From: Desulfobulbus sp. | GTDB lineage: Bacteria > Pseudomonadota > Gammaproteobacteria > Burkholderiales > Rhodocyclaceae | Reading direction: 5' to 3' | Assembly: GCA_009782025.1 (NCBI GenBank) | Contig: WQUQ01000052.1 | Coordinates: 1 to 7,420 of the forward strand | DNA: 7,420 bases | In this document: one piece after another, positions 1 to 6,445 of the stretch | Layout of the letters: each line of letters begins with the position of its first letter | Position numbering within the stretch: position 1 is the stretch's first letter | Position numbers and translations under genes: made by a program | Notes under the pieces: generated by a model | Told to the model about the DNA's origin: nothing | The model's database searches: none | What the model saw: the letters and a program-made list of their open reading frames with translations, nothing else

Positions 1-69
1 TAGTGTGGGGGCCAACAGCGCTGGAAATTTGATGTAATCATTCAAACAGAAACCGCTCTAAAAACGGAA

Positions 70-882
70 TCACTCCTCGGCCCGGGTTTTGCGCTGGCGC
101 TCGATGCGGGTGATGTAGTGTTCGATGAAAGCCAGCCGGCTGCCCGGCAGATTGACGAATTCGCAGCCGACGCGCAGGTGGCGTTGGCCATCGGGCGTCG
201 AGACATCGAAAGCCTTGCAGACCCGCAGATTCACCTGAATCACGCCCTCATCGGGGATTTCCAGGCGGCAGTGCTGAAACAGCGCGTTGCGCGGGAACAA
301 GCCGGCGTTTTCCAGATCGGCCGTCAGACAGACGCCGCCGCCGCTGATGTCGGACAGGCTGAGTTCCAGCGTTTGCGTTTGCCCGTCAGCCGTCGTTGCC
401 GCGATCTGACAGAGGATGGGCGTATCTTCCGCCAGCTCCAGGCGGAAGAATTCCCGCCGTTGCAGACGCAGCAAGCGGGTCGGCAGCGCCGCCGCGAGCG
501 TCGGCTGGCCTTGGCGCAAGACGGAACGCAGCGCGGTCAGGCGAATCTGGATCTTGATCCGGTCGAGATGGGTCAGCAGCGTGATTTGCCGGGCGGCGGC
601 CGGATTGACCTGGTTCTCCCCGAGGTTGGAGGCATCGAGAAAAAATTGCCCGGACGCTTCGTCAACGGCGACGATGGCGGTCGGGAAAAAGCGGCGGCCC
701 TCGTCGACATAGGCGGTGAACAGGCAGTGGCGGCGCGCCAGCAGGTTCAGATAAAAGAGGATTTCCAGCGGATTGACGAGCAGGAACTCGGCGAAGGTTT
801 CCAGATGGTCGATCTCGAAATCGGGGAGGGTCTCTTCTTCGGCCATGAGTGATTGGGCGCGGGCGGGGAACCCGGTCATCAT
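70..882 (-). CDS. ycgR: YcgR-type flagellar brake protein (c-di-GMP-binding PilZ domain)
   Basis: A cytoplasmic c-di-GMP effector that, in the known family, binds the flagellar motor when c-di-GMP is high and slows or biases rotation. The 270-residue protein has a YcgR N-terminal domain (about residues 24-118) and a PilZ domain (about 138-256). Both c-di-GMP-binding motifs are visible: RxxxR as R143-E-F-F-R147 and DxSxxG as D178-I-S-G-G-G183. The length is close to E. coli YcgR (about 244 residues) plus a short N-terminal extension. Two adjacent ATG codons lie 4 bases after the stop of the FlhB-like gene, which suggests translational coupling. A third ATG at 846 (MAEEET) is possible, but it lacks a Shine-Dalgarno as well. 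It is the last gene seen in the flagellar operon, so its dose should follow that of flagellin. Family call is confident; the exact start is not. Confidence 0.92.
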   Translation of the reverse strand: MMTGFPARAQSLMAEEETLPDFEIDHLETFAEFLLVNPLEILFYLNLLARRHCLFTAYVDEGRRFFPTAIVAVDEASGQFFLDASNLGENQVNPAAARQITLLTHLDRIKIQIRLTALRSVLRQGQPTLAAALPTRLLRLQRREFFRLELAEDTPILCQIAATTADGQTQTLELSLSDISGGGVCLTADLENAGLFPRNALFQHCRLEIPDEGVIQVNLRVCKAFDVSTPDGQRHLRVGCEFVNLPGSRLAFIEHYITRIERQRKTRAEE

Positions 883-886
883 ACGC

Positions 887-1225
887 TCAGATCGGCGACG
901 GCGTATCGACGCCGTGTTCGATGCGATACAGCCAGGCCAGCAGTTCGGCGACCGCCATGTAGAGTTGCGGCGGAATGTGCTCGTCGATGTCGACCTGGGT
1001 CAAGAGGGCCACCAGTTCCGGCGATTCGTGGACATAGACGCCGTGTTCGCGGGCGCGGGCGATGATTTCCTCGGCGATCAGGCCCTTGCCGCGGGCGACG
1101 ACCCGGGGCGCGGCGTCGGTTTGCCGGTAGGCCAGGGCGACGGCTTCACGGGCCGAATTGGGTTGAGAGCCGGGCCGAGATGCGGGCCGGGGTTTGGGCG
1201 AGGATTTAGGCTGGGATTTCGCCAT
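887..1225 (-). CDS. Free-standing FlhB C-terminal-domain homologue (FlhB2/YlqH type)
   Basis: A 112-residue soluble protein matching only the cytoplasmic domain of the flagellar export switch FlhB, with no membrane segments. Residues 1-22 are a basic, Pro/Ser-rich tail. Residues 23-105 follow the FlhB/YscU cytoplasmic fold, with recognisable stretches AVALAY (28-33), PRVVARGKG, HGVYVHESPELV, IPPQLYMAVAE and LLAWLY. Where FlhB carries the self-cleaving NPTH motif, this protein reads N23-S-A-R26, so the autocleavage seen in FlhB cannot occur by that chemistry. Its start overlaps the end of the FliK-like gene by 20 bases, with no clear ribosome-binding site, implying coupling. Since FliK binds the cytoplasmic part of FlhB to switch export specificity, the FliK-like neighbour is its most likely partner (inference). 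Similar stand-alone proteins (YlqH/FhlB) are known, but their role is poorly defined. Confidence 0.85.
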   Translation of the reverse strand: MAKSQPKSSPKPRPASRPGSQPNSAREAVALAYRQTDAAPRVVARGKGLIAEEIIARAREHGVYVHESPELVALLTQVDIDEHIPPQLYMAVAELLAWLYRIEHGVDTPSPI

Positions 1226-2297
1226 GCTGGAGCAGTAGCTGGGTCAGGTCGAGGCCGGCGGCGGCAAAACGTTCGCGCAGACTATCCAGATGATCCCGCA
1301 GACGGGTTTCGCCGGCATCGCTGTCGGCGGTCATCTGGAGATCGACGCGGCCGCCGGGGCGCAGGCGCAGCCTGGCCTCGATGCCGCCGAGGGCGGGCAG
1401 ACTGAGCTTCAGCCGGGTCTGCCAGTGTTGCCCGGGATCGTCGTCGCCGCTGGCCTGGTCGGATTCTTGCGAAATCTCCCACCACATCTTTTGCTCTTGC
1501 CAGATCTGTCCTTGCCAGGCGTAGTTCTGCGTCGCCAGGGCATCGAGTTGCTGCTGCACGATGGGCGTCAGTTCACGCGGAATCAGATTGCCTTGCTGCG
1601 CGGCCTGCATGGGGGTTTGCGCCGGTTCGCCACGAACGGGGGCGGTCGCCTCCCGACCGGGCGCGGCGGGCGGCGGCGAGGGGGGCGGGGTGGACGGCTG
1701 CTTCCCCTGGGGTTCCTGACGCAGGGCCTCGGTCGGCAACTGGCCGGCGGCCCAGCGCGCCTGGTGGGCTTCGTAAAACACGCCGCTCTGGCTCAACGCC
1801 TCCTTGAGAATGGGGGCCAGTTGGGCGGCGTCGGGCATGCCCTTGGTCAGCGGCAGATTGCCGTTGAGCGGCGCGGGCGCGGCGCGGGCGCCGCCGTCGT
1901 CGACCCGGCCCAGCAATCCCCCGATCAGACGGCCGGCCGCGCTCAGCGTGGTCGCTACCGATTGGCCCGGCGAGTCAGCGGCCTGCTGGCCGCTGGTGCG
2001 GTTGGCGACAAAGGCCAGGGTCAGCTTGCCGTCGCTTTCGAGCACTTCCAGTTCCAGGCTGTCGCCGGGTTTGGCCGAGAATGGCAGGGCCAGGGTCACG
2101 TCGCGCTGGGCGACCATGGCGCGGTAAGCGCCGTTCGGCAGCATGGCCTGGATTTCGGCGAAGATGCGCTGTCCCGGCGTCAGGCCGGAGAGCGCATCGG
2201 TCAGCTTTTGTATCGGGATCGCCGGGGCTGGCGCATCTTGCTGAGCCGGTTGCAATGTCGCCCGCAACTGGCTGGCCAGGTCGGCGGGAATAATCAT
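1206..2297 (-). CDS. FliK-like flagellar hook-length control protein
   Basis: A 363-residue protein with the layout of hook-length-control proteins: a variable, Pro/Gln/Ala-rich body and a conserved C-terminal domain (about residues 265-355). That domain ends in the helix L340-RERFAAAGLDLTQLLLQHG, typical of the Flg_hook (FliK C-terminal) family. Residues about 40-100 form a predicted beta-rich segment (GQRIFAEIQ ... LTLAFVAN). Residues 171-198 (SGVFYEAHQARW ... LRQEPQG) resemble a motif I recall from betaproteobacterial FliK-like proteins. Residues 200-213 are a proline run. The ATG overlaps the stop of the preceding FliT-like gene as ATGA, and no good Shine-Dalgarno is visible, so re-initiation is likely. 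The canonical fliK is usually next to fliJ or fliL, so this copy, beside filament genes and a FlhB-domain paralogue, is probably a second FliK-like protein; a sole fliK cannot be excluded from this window. Confidence 0.82.
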   Translation of the reverse strand: MIIPADLASQLRATLQPAQQDAPAPAIPIQKLTDALSGLTPGQRIFAEIQAMLPNGAYRAMVAQRDVTLALPFSAKPGDSLELEVLESDGKLTLAFVANRTSGQQAADSPGQSVATTLSAAGRLIGGLLGRVDDGGARAAPAPLNGNLPLTKGMPDAAQLAPILKEALSQSGVFYEAHQARWAAGQLPTEALRQEPQGKQPSTPPPSPPPAAPGREATAPVRGEPAQTPMQAAQQGNLIPRELTPIVQQQLDALATQNYAWQGQIWQEQKMWWEISQESDQASGDDDPGQHWQTRLKLSLPALGGIEARLRLRPGGRVDLQMTADSDAGETRLRDHLDSLRERFAAAGLDLTQLLLQHGEIPA

Positions 2298-2614
2298 GGC
2301 GTCGGCGCGTCAGCCTGCGTCGTCGTTTTCCAGGCCTGGAGCAGGGGCAGGATTTGTTGTTGCCGGGTCGCGGCGCGAGCTTGCAGGGCATCCGCCAGGG
2401 TCAGCGTCTGCCGCACGGCCTCGGCGTCGTCGGGGGCGGCATGCCCCGGGTGGGCGAGGAGTGCGCGCATGGCTTGATCGGCCTGTGCCGCGAGCGTGGC
2501 GAGTTCTTCCCAGCGGCTGGCCTGCATCGCCGAATCCAGTTGGTCGAGGCTGTCGCGCAGCCGGTTGAGTCCGGCGCGCCAGGTGGTGTCGTCAGCGGGA
2601 GTGTTTGGGGGCAA
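2294..2614 (-). CDS. fliT: FliT-like small helical flagellar chaperone (TTG start)
   Basis: A 106-residue, almost wholly alpha-helical protein directly after fliS, the normal place of FliT, the export chaperone for the filament cap FliD. Sequence resemblance is limited, as is usual for FliT: residues 12-55 form an amphipathic helix pair (LNRLRDSLDQLDSAMQ, WEELATLAAQADQAMRALL) followed by a helix rich in Gln and Leu (about 66-95). The assignment rests mostly on position, size and helix content. The start codon is TTG, inside the last codons of fliS, preceded by GGAAAG at the right distance; no ATG or GTG gives as complete a protein. It overlaps fliS by 23 bases and the FliK-like gene by 4. It could instead be an unrelated small flagellar protein. 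Confidence 0.68.
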   Translation of the reverse strand: MPPNTPADDTTWRAGLNRLRDSLDQLDSAMQASRWEELATLAAQADQAMRALLAHPGHAAPDDAEAVRQTLTLADALQARAATRQQQILPLLQAWKTTTQADAPTP

Positions 2615-2990
2615 TTTCTTTCCACGCCTCGCTGATTTCGGTCAGGAGGCCGCGTACCTCCTGAATGGCGCCTACGTCATTGTGAAAATTGGCATGGGTC
2701 AGCCTCGAGGCCATGTAGTCGTACAGGGCTTTGAGGTTGGCGGCCACGTTGCCGCCTTCCTCGATGTTCAGGCTGGCGGAGAGGCCGTCGAGAATGATCT
2801 CGATGGCTCGGGTCAGGGTATTGGTCTTGCTCTGGAAGTCCTTGGCGGCCAGCGCCGTCTCGGCGCGATCCAGCGCTGCCAGGGCGCCGTCGAAGAGCAG
2901 AACGATCAGCCGGTAGGGATCAGAACCGCGAATGTCGGCCTCGAAGCCGACATTCTGGTAGGACTGAATCGGGTTGGGAGAAAACCCCAT
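2592..2990 (-). CDS. fliS: Flagellin-specific export chaperone FliS
   Basis: Cytoplasmic chaperone that binds the disordered C-terminal D0 part of newly made flagellin, prevents premature polymerisation and delivers it to the export gate. The 132 residues match the family length and pattern: an N-terminal cap with a conserved tyrosine (Y11 in the IQSYQNVGFE stretch), the hallmark SDPYRLIVLLFDGALAALDRAE (about 23-44), the INE-like segment LNIEEGGNVAANLKALYDYM (about 74-93), then the final helix EVRGLLTEISEAWKEI. The ATG at 2990 follows an AGAAAGG Shine-Dalgarno (2996-3002) by five bases and lies 25 bases after fliD. The 3' end contains the ribosome-binding site and start of the next gene. Confidence 0.97.
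   Translation of the reverse strand: MGFSPNPIQSYQNVGFEADIRGSDPYRLIVLLFDGALAALDRAETALAAKDFQSKTNTLTRAIEIILDGLSASLNIEEGGNVAANLKALYDYMASRLTHANFHNDVGAIQEVRGLLTEISEAWKEIAPKHSR
2618..2623 (-). promoter_or_regulatory. Shine-Dalgarno for the FliT-like gene, supports the TTG start
   Basis: GGAAAG inside the 3' end of fliS, with its GGA six bases before the TTG codon at 2614. It is the only plausible ribosome-binding site near the start of this frame and decides the TTG call. Confidence 0.55.
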
Positions 2991-3015
2991 GAACGCCTTT
3001 CTGGATGCGAGCCGC

Positions 3016-4347
3016 TTACCGGTTGTTGTTCAGCGACGTAAGTTGCTGGGTGAGATACGAACCCGTAGTCTGCATGCTCGCCATCAACGTGTCCAGTGCC
3101 GTGAATTGTGCCTGGTAGCGTGCCTGGATGGCATCGATGCGGCGCTGCATGGCCTCCTGGTCGCTCTGATTCATCTTGATCGAACGGTTGAGGCCGTCGA
3201 CCCGGTTGGCGATCAGGCCGTTGGCGCCGATCATCGAGTCGATCTTGTCGGAGAAAACCTGGCCGAAAGCGCCGAGCGTTTTCTGCACGTCGCTGAACGA
3301 GGTCGAGATGGCGTTGTTCAGCTTGTCGCTATCGACCGTCAGCAGACCGTCCGTCGTGATCGAGATGCCCATTGCCGAGAGCGTCTGGAAGGCCGAGCCG
3401 GCAAGGCCGTCTGGCGTCTGGTTGCGGGCATCGCTCAGCATCTGCAAGACCGAGCGCGCCGTTGTTTCGCCATTGAGCGGCTGGGCGGTCTGGGTTTTGC
3501 TGTCGTAGGCCGAATTGCTCTTCAACAGGGAAACGACATCGTTGAACGCCTTGACGAAGGCATTGACGGCATCGGCGGCCTTGCTCGAGTCCTTGGCCAC
3601 CGTCATCTGGGTTTGGCCAACCTGGCTCAAGGTCAGGGTCATGCCGGTGAGCGCCGTCGTCAGCGTATTGCTGCTGGACGTGACCGCTACGCCGTCGATG
3701 GTCAGCTTGGCATCCTGCGCGGCGATGCCGAGCGTCGAATCGAAGCCGGCCAGCGATTGCAGCTTGGCATCCGCCGAGTCGACCGCCAGGGAGAAGGAAC
3801 CGGCCGCCCCGGTATCGGCTCCGGACAGCACCAGGCGGTCGACGCCGCCGCTGCTGATGACTGTGGCGGTGACGCCGATATTGGCACCATTGATCGCGGC
3901 GCGAATGTCGTTCAGGCTGGCGCCGTCGCCGATGGTGACGGTTTTTTCCTCGCCGCCGATGGTGAATTTCAGCGTGCCGCTGCCAAAGGAGTCACCGCTG
4001 GCGTAGGCGCCGGAAACGCTTTTCTGGGCGGTGGCGAGCTGGCTGACGTTGATCGAATAGACGCCGGCGCCGGCATTGAAACTGGCGGTGGCGCTAAGAA
4101 TGTCCTTGTTGCCGACCGTGGCCGCCAGGCCGCCGAGCTTGCTCGGGTCGGCCAGCGTCTTGGCCGCCGTTTGCAGGGTCGACAGAGCCGATTTCAACTG
4201 ACCATAGACCGAGAGTTTGGTGTTGAATGCGGACGCCTTGCTTTTCAGCGCGTTCAGGGGGGTCTGTTCAAGCTGCATCAGCTTGCTGAGGATGGTGGCG
4301 GTGTCGATGCCGGTGCCAACACCCAGGGAAGAAATGGTTCCGGCCAT
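3016..4347 (-). CDS. fliD: Flagellar filament cap protein FliD (hook-associated protein 2)
   Basis: Secreted cap protein that sits at the filament tip as an oligomer and promotes insertion of flagellin subunits. It is 443 residues, slightly shorter than the 465-480 of enteric FliD. The N-terminal FliD domain is clear: ISSLGVGTGIDTATILSKLMQLEQTPLNALKSK (about 5-37), followed by AFNTKLSVYGQLKSALSTLQ. Residues about 100-220 are the variable, surface-exposed D2/D3 beta region (Gly, Thr, Ser rich). From about 220 to the end lies the FliD C-terminal domain with DAVNAFVKAFNDVVSLL, GISITTDGLLTVD and a terminal coiled coil (about 385-430). As expected for an exported axial protein, cysteine is absent. 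The ATG follows GGAGG (4354-4358) by six bases. It sits between flaG and fliS in the usual filament operon. Confidence 0.97.
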   Translation of the reverse strand: MAGTISSLGVGTGIDTATILSKLMQLEQTPLNALKSKASAFNTKLSVYGQLKSALSTLQTAAKTLADPSKLGGLAATVGNKDILSATASFNAGAGVYSINVSQLATAQKSVSGAYASGDSFGSGTLKFTIGGEEKTVTIGDGASLNDIRAAINGANIGVTATVISSGGVDRLVLSGADTGAAGSFSLAVDSADAKLQSLAGFDSTLGIAAQDAKLTIDGVAVTSSSNTLTTALTGMTLTLSQVGQTQMTVAKDSSKAADAVNAFVKAFNDVVSLLKSNSAYDSKTQTAQPLNGETTARSVLQMLSDARNQTPDGLAGSAFQTLSAMGISITTDGLLTVDSDKLNNAISTSFSDVQKTLGAFGQVFSDKIDSMIGANGLIANRVDGLNRSIKMNQSDQEAMQRRIDAIQARYQAQFTALDTLMASMQTTGSYLTQQLTSLNNNR

Positions 4348-4390
4348 GATGTGCCTCCGATCAGTTGAATTGCCCAGGTTGGGCGCTGCG

Positions 4391-4777
4391 TTAAATTTTG
4401 GCGCGCACGAAAAGCCCTTGCAGTTTGTCGAGCGCTCGCGAGATGGCGATAGCCTCCTCGGATGGAATCTGGAGGATCACGTCATGCGAGGTCCGGTCGA
4501 TCACCTTGACCATGAAGCCATCCTCCTTGTCGATGGAGAAGGTAATGTCAGGGGAATTTCTGGCAACGAACTTCTCGATGTTGTCCACCGCAGCCTGAAC
4601 CTCCTGCTCGCTATGGCCTTGCGCACCGGTACGCGCTGGCGGCGCGTTCGCCACGCCTGGGGCGGCAGCGACCGGCGGCGGACTGGTCACCCTGGCTTCC
4701 GGCGGCGCGGATGCCTTGCCGTCGGTTTGCGCGACCGTGGCGGGCAAGGGCGTTGCCGTAACGGATGGAATGTTCAT
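4391..4777 (-). CDS. flaG: Flagellar protein FlaG
   Basis: A 128-residue FlaG-family protein. In other bacteria, FlaG loss changes filament length, but its biochemical role is unsettled. The conserved FlaG domain fills the C-terminal half (about residues 57-128): QEVQAAVDNIEKFV, DITFSIDKEDGFMVKVIDRTSHDVILQIPSEEAI and the closing helix ALDKLQGLFVRAKI. The N-terminal half (1-55) is low-complexity, rich in Ala, Pro and Thr, and probably disordered. The ATG has a strong AGGAGG Shine-Dalgarno (4784-4789) with a six-base spacer, only eight bases beyond the large fliC-flaG stem-loop. There are 43 bases to fliD, with no promoter that I could recognise, so flaG and fliD are probably on one message. 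Confidence 0.95.
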   Translation of the reverse strand: MNIPSVTATPLPATVAQTDGKASAPPEARVTSPPPVAAAPGVANAPPARTGAQGHSEQEVQAAVDNIEKFVARNSPDITFSIDKEDGFMVKVIDRTSHDVILQIPSEEAIAISRALDKLQGLFVRAKI

Positions 4778-4797
4778 GATGCGCCTCCTGATGTGGC

Positions 4798-4829
4798 AAT
4801 GCGCGGGGGCCGGTCAGCCCCCGCGCATT
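4798..4829 (-). terminator. Perfect 13-bp stem-loop between fliC and flaG
   Basis: Arms AATGCGCGGGGGC (4798-4810) and GCCCCCGCGCATT (4817-4829) are exactly complementary, around a six-base loop. It begins 37 bases beyond the fliC stop codon on the minus strand. On that strand the stem is followed by GCCACATC, not a run of U, so it is not a standard intrinsic terminator. On the plus strand it is followed by CTGTCTT, which is only mildly T-rich. It most likely partly stops transcription or blocks 3' exonucleases, keeping fliC message abundant relative to flaG-fliD. The structure is certain from the sequence; the role is inferred. Confidence 0.7.
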
Positions 4830-4866
4830 CTGTCTTACTGCCTTACGACTGGACGATCAGTTCGAC

Positions 4867-5661
4867 TTAACCGCGGAGGAGCGTCAGCACGTTCTGCGGG
4901 ATCGTGTTCGCCTGGGCCACCATCGCCGTACCCGACTGTTGCAGAATCTGGGCGCGGGTCATGTTGGCGGTTTCCGCTGCGAAGTCGGCGTCCATGATGC
5001 GGCTGCGGGCGGCGCTTTGATTCTCGCGAGCGGTTTCGATCTGGTTGATACGGAACTGCAAGGCGTTCATGATGGCGCCGGCTTCAGCGCGGTTGCCGGC
5101 AAGCGCAGTCTGGGCGGCGTCGATGGCGCTCAGGGCAGCCGTGGCGGCCGACGAGGTGCTGACGGCAGCGGCGCCAAGCGTCACGCTGGTGAAAGTGGCG
5201 GACAAGGTTTGCGCGGAGGTCGTGCCGACCTGGAAGGTAAAGCTGCCGAAAACGGACTGGTTGTTCAGCGTGGCGGCATTCTGAAGATCGTTGACCTGCG
5301 TGTTCAACTGCTGGTATTCCTTATCCAGATAGCCGCGCTCGGTATCGCTGATCGTGCCGTTCAGGGACTGGACGGCCAGTTCGCGCATCCGTTGCAGAAT
5401 GTCGCCCACCGTGTTGAGCGCGCCGTCGGCGGTTTGACCGAAGGAGATACCGTCGGAGGCGTTGCGCATGGCTACCGTCAGCGCGCGGGAATCCGCTTCC
5501 ATCCGCGTGGCGACGGCCAGACCGGCGGCATCGTCACGCGAGGAGTTGACTCGCAGACCGGAAGACAGGCGCTCAATGGCGGATGCCAGGCCGAGCGAGT
5601 TCTTGTTCAAATTCTTCTGAGCGTTCAGAGAATAGGTGTTGGTGTAGATAACTTGTGCCAT
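4867..5661 (-). CDS. fliC: Flagellin (short, D0/D1-only)
   Basis: The filament subunit. At 264 residues it is little more than half the size of enteric flagellin (about 495) and consists almost only of the conserved D0 and D1 ends; the outer D2/D3 domains are absent and replaced by a short Ala/Ser/Thr link (about 145-180). Hallmarks are the N-terminal LSSGLRVNSSRDDAAGLA (32-49), ISFGQTADGAL, LQRMRELAVQSLNGT (89-103) and, at the C-terminus, AARSRIMDADFAAETANMTR followed by ILQQSGTAMVAQAN and VLTLLRG. The Q90-R-M-R-E-L95 segment matches the D1 patch that TLR5 recognises in enteric flagellins. Cysteine is absent, as usual for axial proteins. The ATG follows AGGAGG (5668-5673) by six bases. A sigma-28-type promoter lies about 85-110 bases upstream, and FliS is encoded in the same operon. 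Confidence 0.98.
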   Translation of the reverse strand: MAQVIYTNTYSLNAQKNLNKNSLGLASAIERLSSGLRVNSSRDDAAGLAVATRMEADSRALTVAMRNASDGISFGQTADGALNTVGDILQRMRELAVQSLNGTISDTERGYLDKEYQQLNTQVNDLQNAATLNNQSVFGSFTFQVGTTSAQTLSATFTSVTLGAAAVSTSSAATAALSAIDAAQTALAGNRAEAGAIMNALQFRINQIETARENQSAARSRIMDADFAAETANMTRAQILQQSGTAMVAQANTIPQNVLTLLRG

Positions 5662-5744
5662 TTTGGGCCTCCTGTGAGAAGTAAGTGAGTTGAATCTGGC
5701 GGCTCGGCGATGTTCCTCTACCCATTTCGTCTGCCGTTGAGTCG

Positions 5745-5771
5745 ATTACGACCGCGCCGGAAAAAACTTTA
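5745..5771 (-). promoter_or_regulatory. Candidate sigma-28 (FliA) promoter of fliC
   Basis: On the minus strand, TAAAGTTT (5764-5771) is identical to the consensus -35 of flagellar sigma-28 promoters. Eleven bases later comes GTCGTAAT (5745-5752) in the -10 position (consensus GCCGATAA; G, the inner CG and one A match). This would give a leader of roughly 75 bases before the flagellin start codon. The -35 and spacing are strong; the -10 is degenerate. Confidence 0.65.
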
Positions 5772-5809
5772 GGAGATTTTTATGGGCGGCCATGGGGGAT
5801 GCCCCGGCT

Positions 5810-6142
5810 TCAAGTCGCTGATTGACCTTGCAGCAGTCGTCGCGCGAGCAAACTGCGCAAGTCTCTGCGCGTGTCGCAAACGATATGGATGTAGAGCATG
5901 TCGCCGTGCACTTCATAGATGATGCGATTCATCCCGGCCAGTACCTGTCGGTATTGCATCAGCCCTACTGCCTCAAGTTCCGGCAAGATAGTCCCGCTCT
6001 GTGGAAAGGCAGCAGCGGCCCTGACTGTGGCTTTGATCCCGGCGTAGGCATGCAGCCATGTCGCTTTGTCGAATTGCCGGATCAGGTATTTTCGTAGCGC
6101 CCTGAGGTCTTTTTCGGCCTCGGCAAGAAAAACAGCTCTCAC
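5810..6142 (-). CDS. RelE/ParE-family toxin
   Basis: A 110-residue toxin of the RelE/ParE superfamily. Members either cleave mRNA on the ribosome or poison gyrase, and the sequence alone does not decide which. Visible family features are two N-terminal helices (AEKDLRALRKYLIRQF), the F46-P-Q-S-G50 turn, PEL (54-56), the strand YRQVLAGMNRIIYEV (64-78), then MLYIHIVCDTRRDL (82-95) and a basic C-terminal SLLARRLL. The conserved RRDL and YR residues are those usual for ParE-like toxins. The start is GTG at 6142, overlapping the antitoxin stop as GTGA, with a GAGGAAG ribosome-binding site (6150-6156) seven bases before it. The frame is intact, so the module may be active. It ends 148 bases before fliC, with the fliC promoter in between. 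Confidence 0.88.
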   Translation of the reverse strand: MRAVFLAEAEKDLRALRKYLIRQFDKATWLHAYAGIKATVRAAAAFPQSGTILPELEAVGLMQYRQVLAGMNRIIYEVHGDMLYIHIVCDTRRDLRSLLARRLLQGQSAT

Positions 6143-6411
6143 GTCAAGTCTTCCTCGTCCAGATCCATGAAGACATCCTCCGCGTTACGGAAGCGACCTT
6201 GCTCCATGTCGCGTTTCCCCAAGGCCAACATCTTTAACAGGGCCATGGTTTGCTCCTTCTGCTCCCAGGTGCAGACATCCACGACAATCAAACGGGCCTC
6301 GCCGTTTTGCGTGATGAGCATCGGTTCGCCCGTTTCGGTGATGTCTCTGGCGATTTCTGCCGCATGGCTTTTCAGGTAACTGATGGGTCGAACGTGGGTG
6401 GCAAGCTTCAT
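6139..6411 (-). CDS. Phd/YefM-type antitoxin
   Basis: A 90-residue antitoxin paired with the ParE-like toxin. Residues 5-50 show the Phd/YefM fold used to bind operator DNA: HVRPISYLKSHAAEIARDI, then TGEPMLITQNGEARLIVVDV (27-46). The C-terminal acidic tail (EDVFMDLDEEDL, 79-89) is suited to covering the basic toxin. I chose the ATG at 6411 because homology starts there; the same frame stays open much further upstream (to 6906), but that part is Arg/Ala-rich shadow sequence opposite mqsA and through the hairpin element. The Shine-Dalgarno is weak (GGAA, about seven bases before). Antitoxin-first order and the 4-base overlap are the normal arrangement for this class, which usually represses its own promoter. 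Confidence 0.9.
   Translation of the reverse strand: MKLATHVRPISYLKSHAAEIARDITETGEPMLITQNGEARLIVVDVCTWEQKEQTMALLKMLALGKRDMEQGRFRNAEDVFMDLDEEDLT
6150..6156 (-). promoter_or_regulatory. Ribosome-binding site supporting the GTG start of the toxin
   Basis: GAGGAAG within the last codons of the antitoxin, seven bases before the GTG at 6142. It lets the toxin be translated from its own site and supports GTG over any later codon. Confidence 0.6.
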
Positions 6412-6445
6412 GGCGGATTCCGGTGAGGGCAAAGCAATGGGGTTA

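Noticed and set aside
1..69. Terminator after ycgR
   Set aside because: I see only a 3-bp CCG/CGG pairing near an A/T run; no convincing stem. The region holds no gene I can support.
118..852. Plus-strand open frame opposite ycgR
   Set aside because: Shadow frame; the minus strand encodes a protein with both PilZ motifs.
1290..2477. Plus-strand open frame of 395 codons opposite the FliK-like gene
   Set aside because: A composition shadow of the GC-rich FliK-like gene; Gly/Arg/Gln-rich and without a recognisable motif.
2974..4368. Long plus-strand open frame (464 codons) spanning all of fliD in antisense
   Set aside because: It lies opposite a clear fliD and is rich in Arg, Gly and Ala with no recognisable domain. 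High GC makes such antisense frames common.
4372..4384. GCCCA-GGT-TGGGC small inverted repeat between flaG and fliD
   Set aside because: Five pairs with a tiny loop and no T-run; within chance expectation for GC-rich DNA.
5790..5809. Small hairpin GGGG-CAT-CCCC just after the ParE-type toxin stop, as a terminator
   Set aside because: Only a 4-bp core stem with a bulged extension and no U-run; too weak to call.
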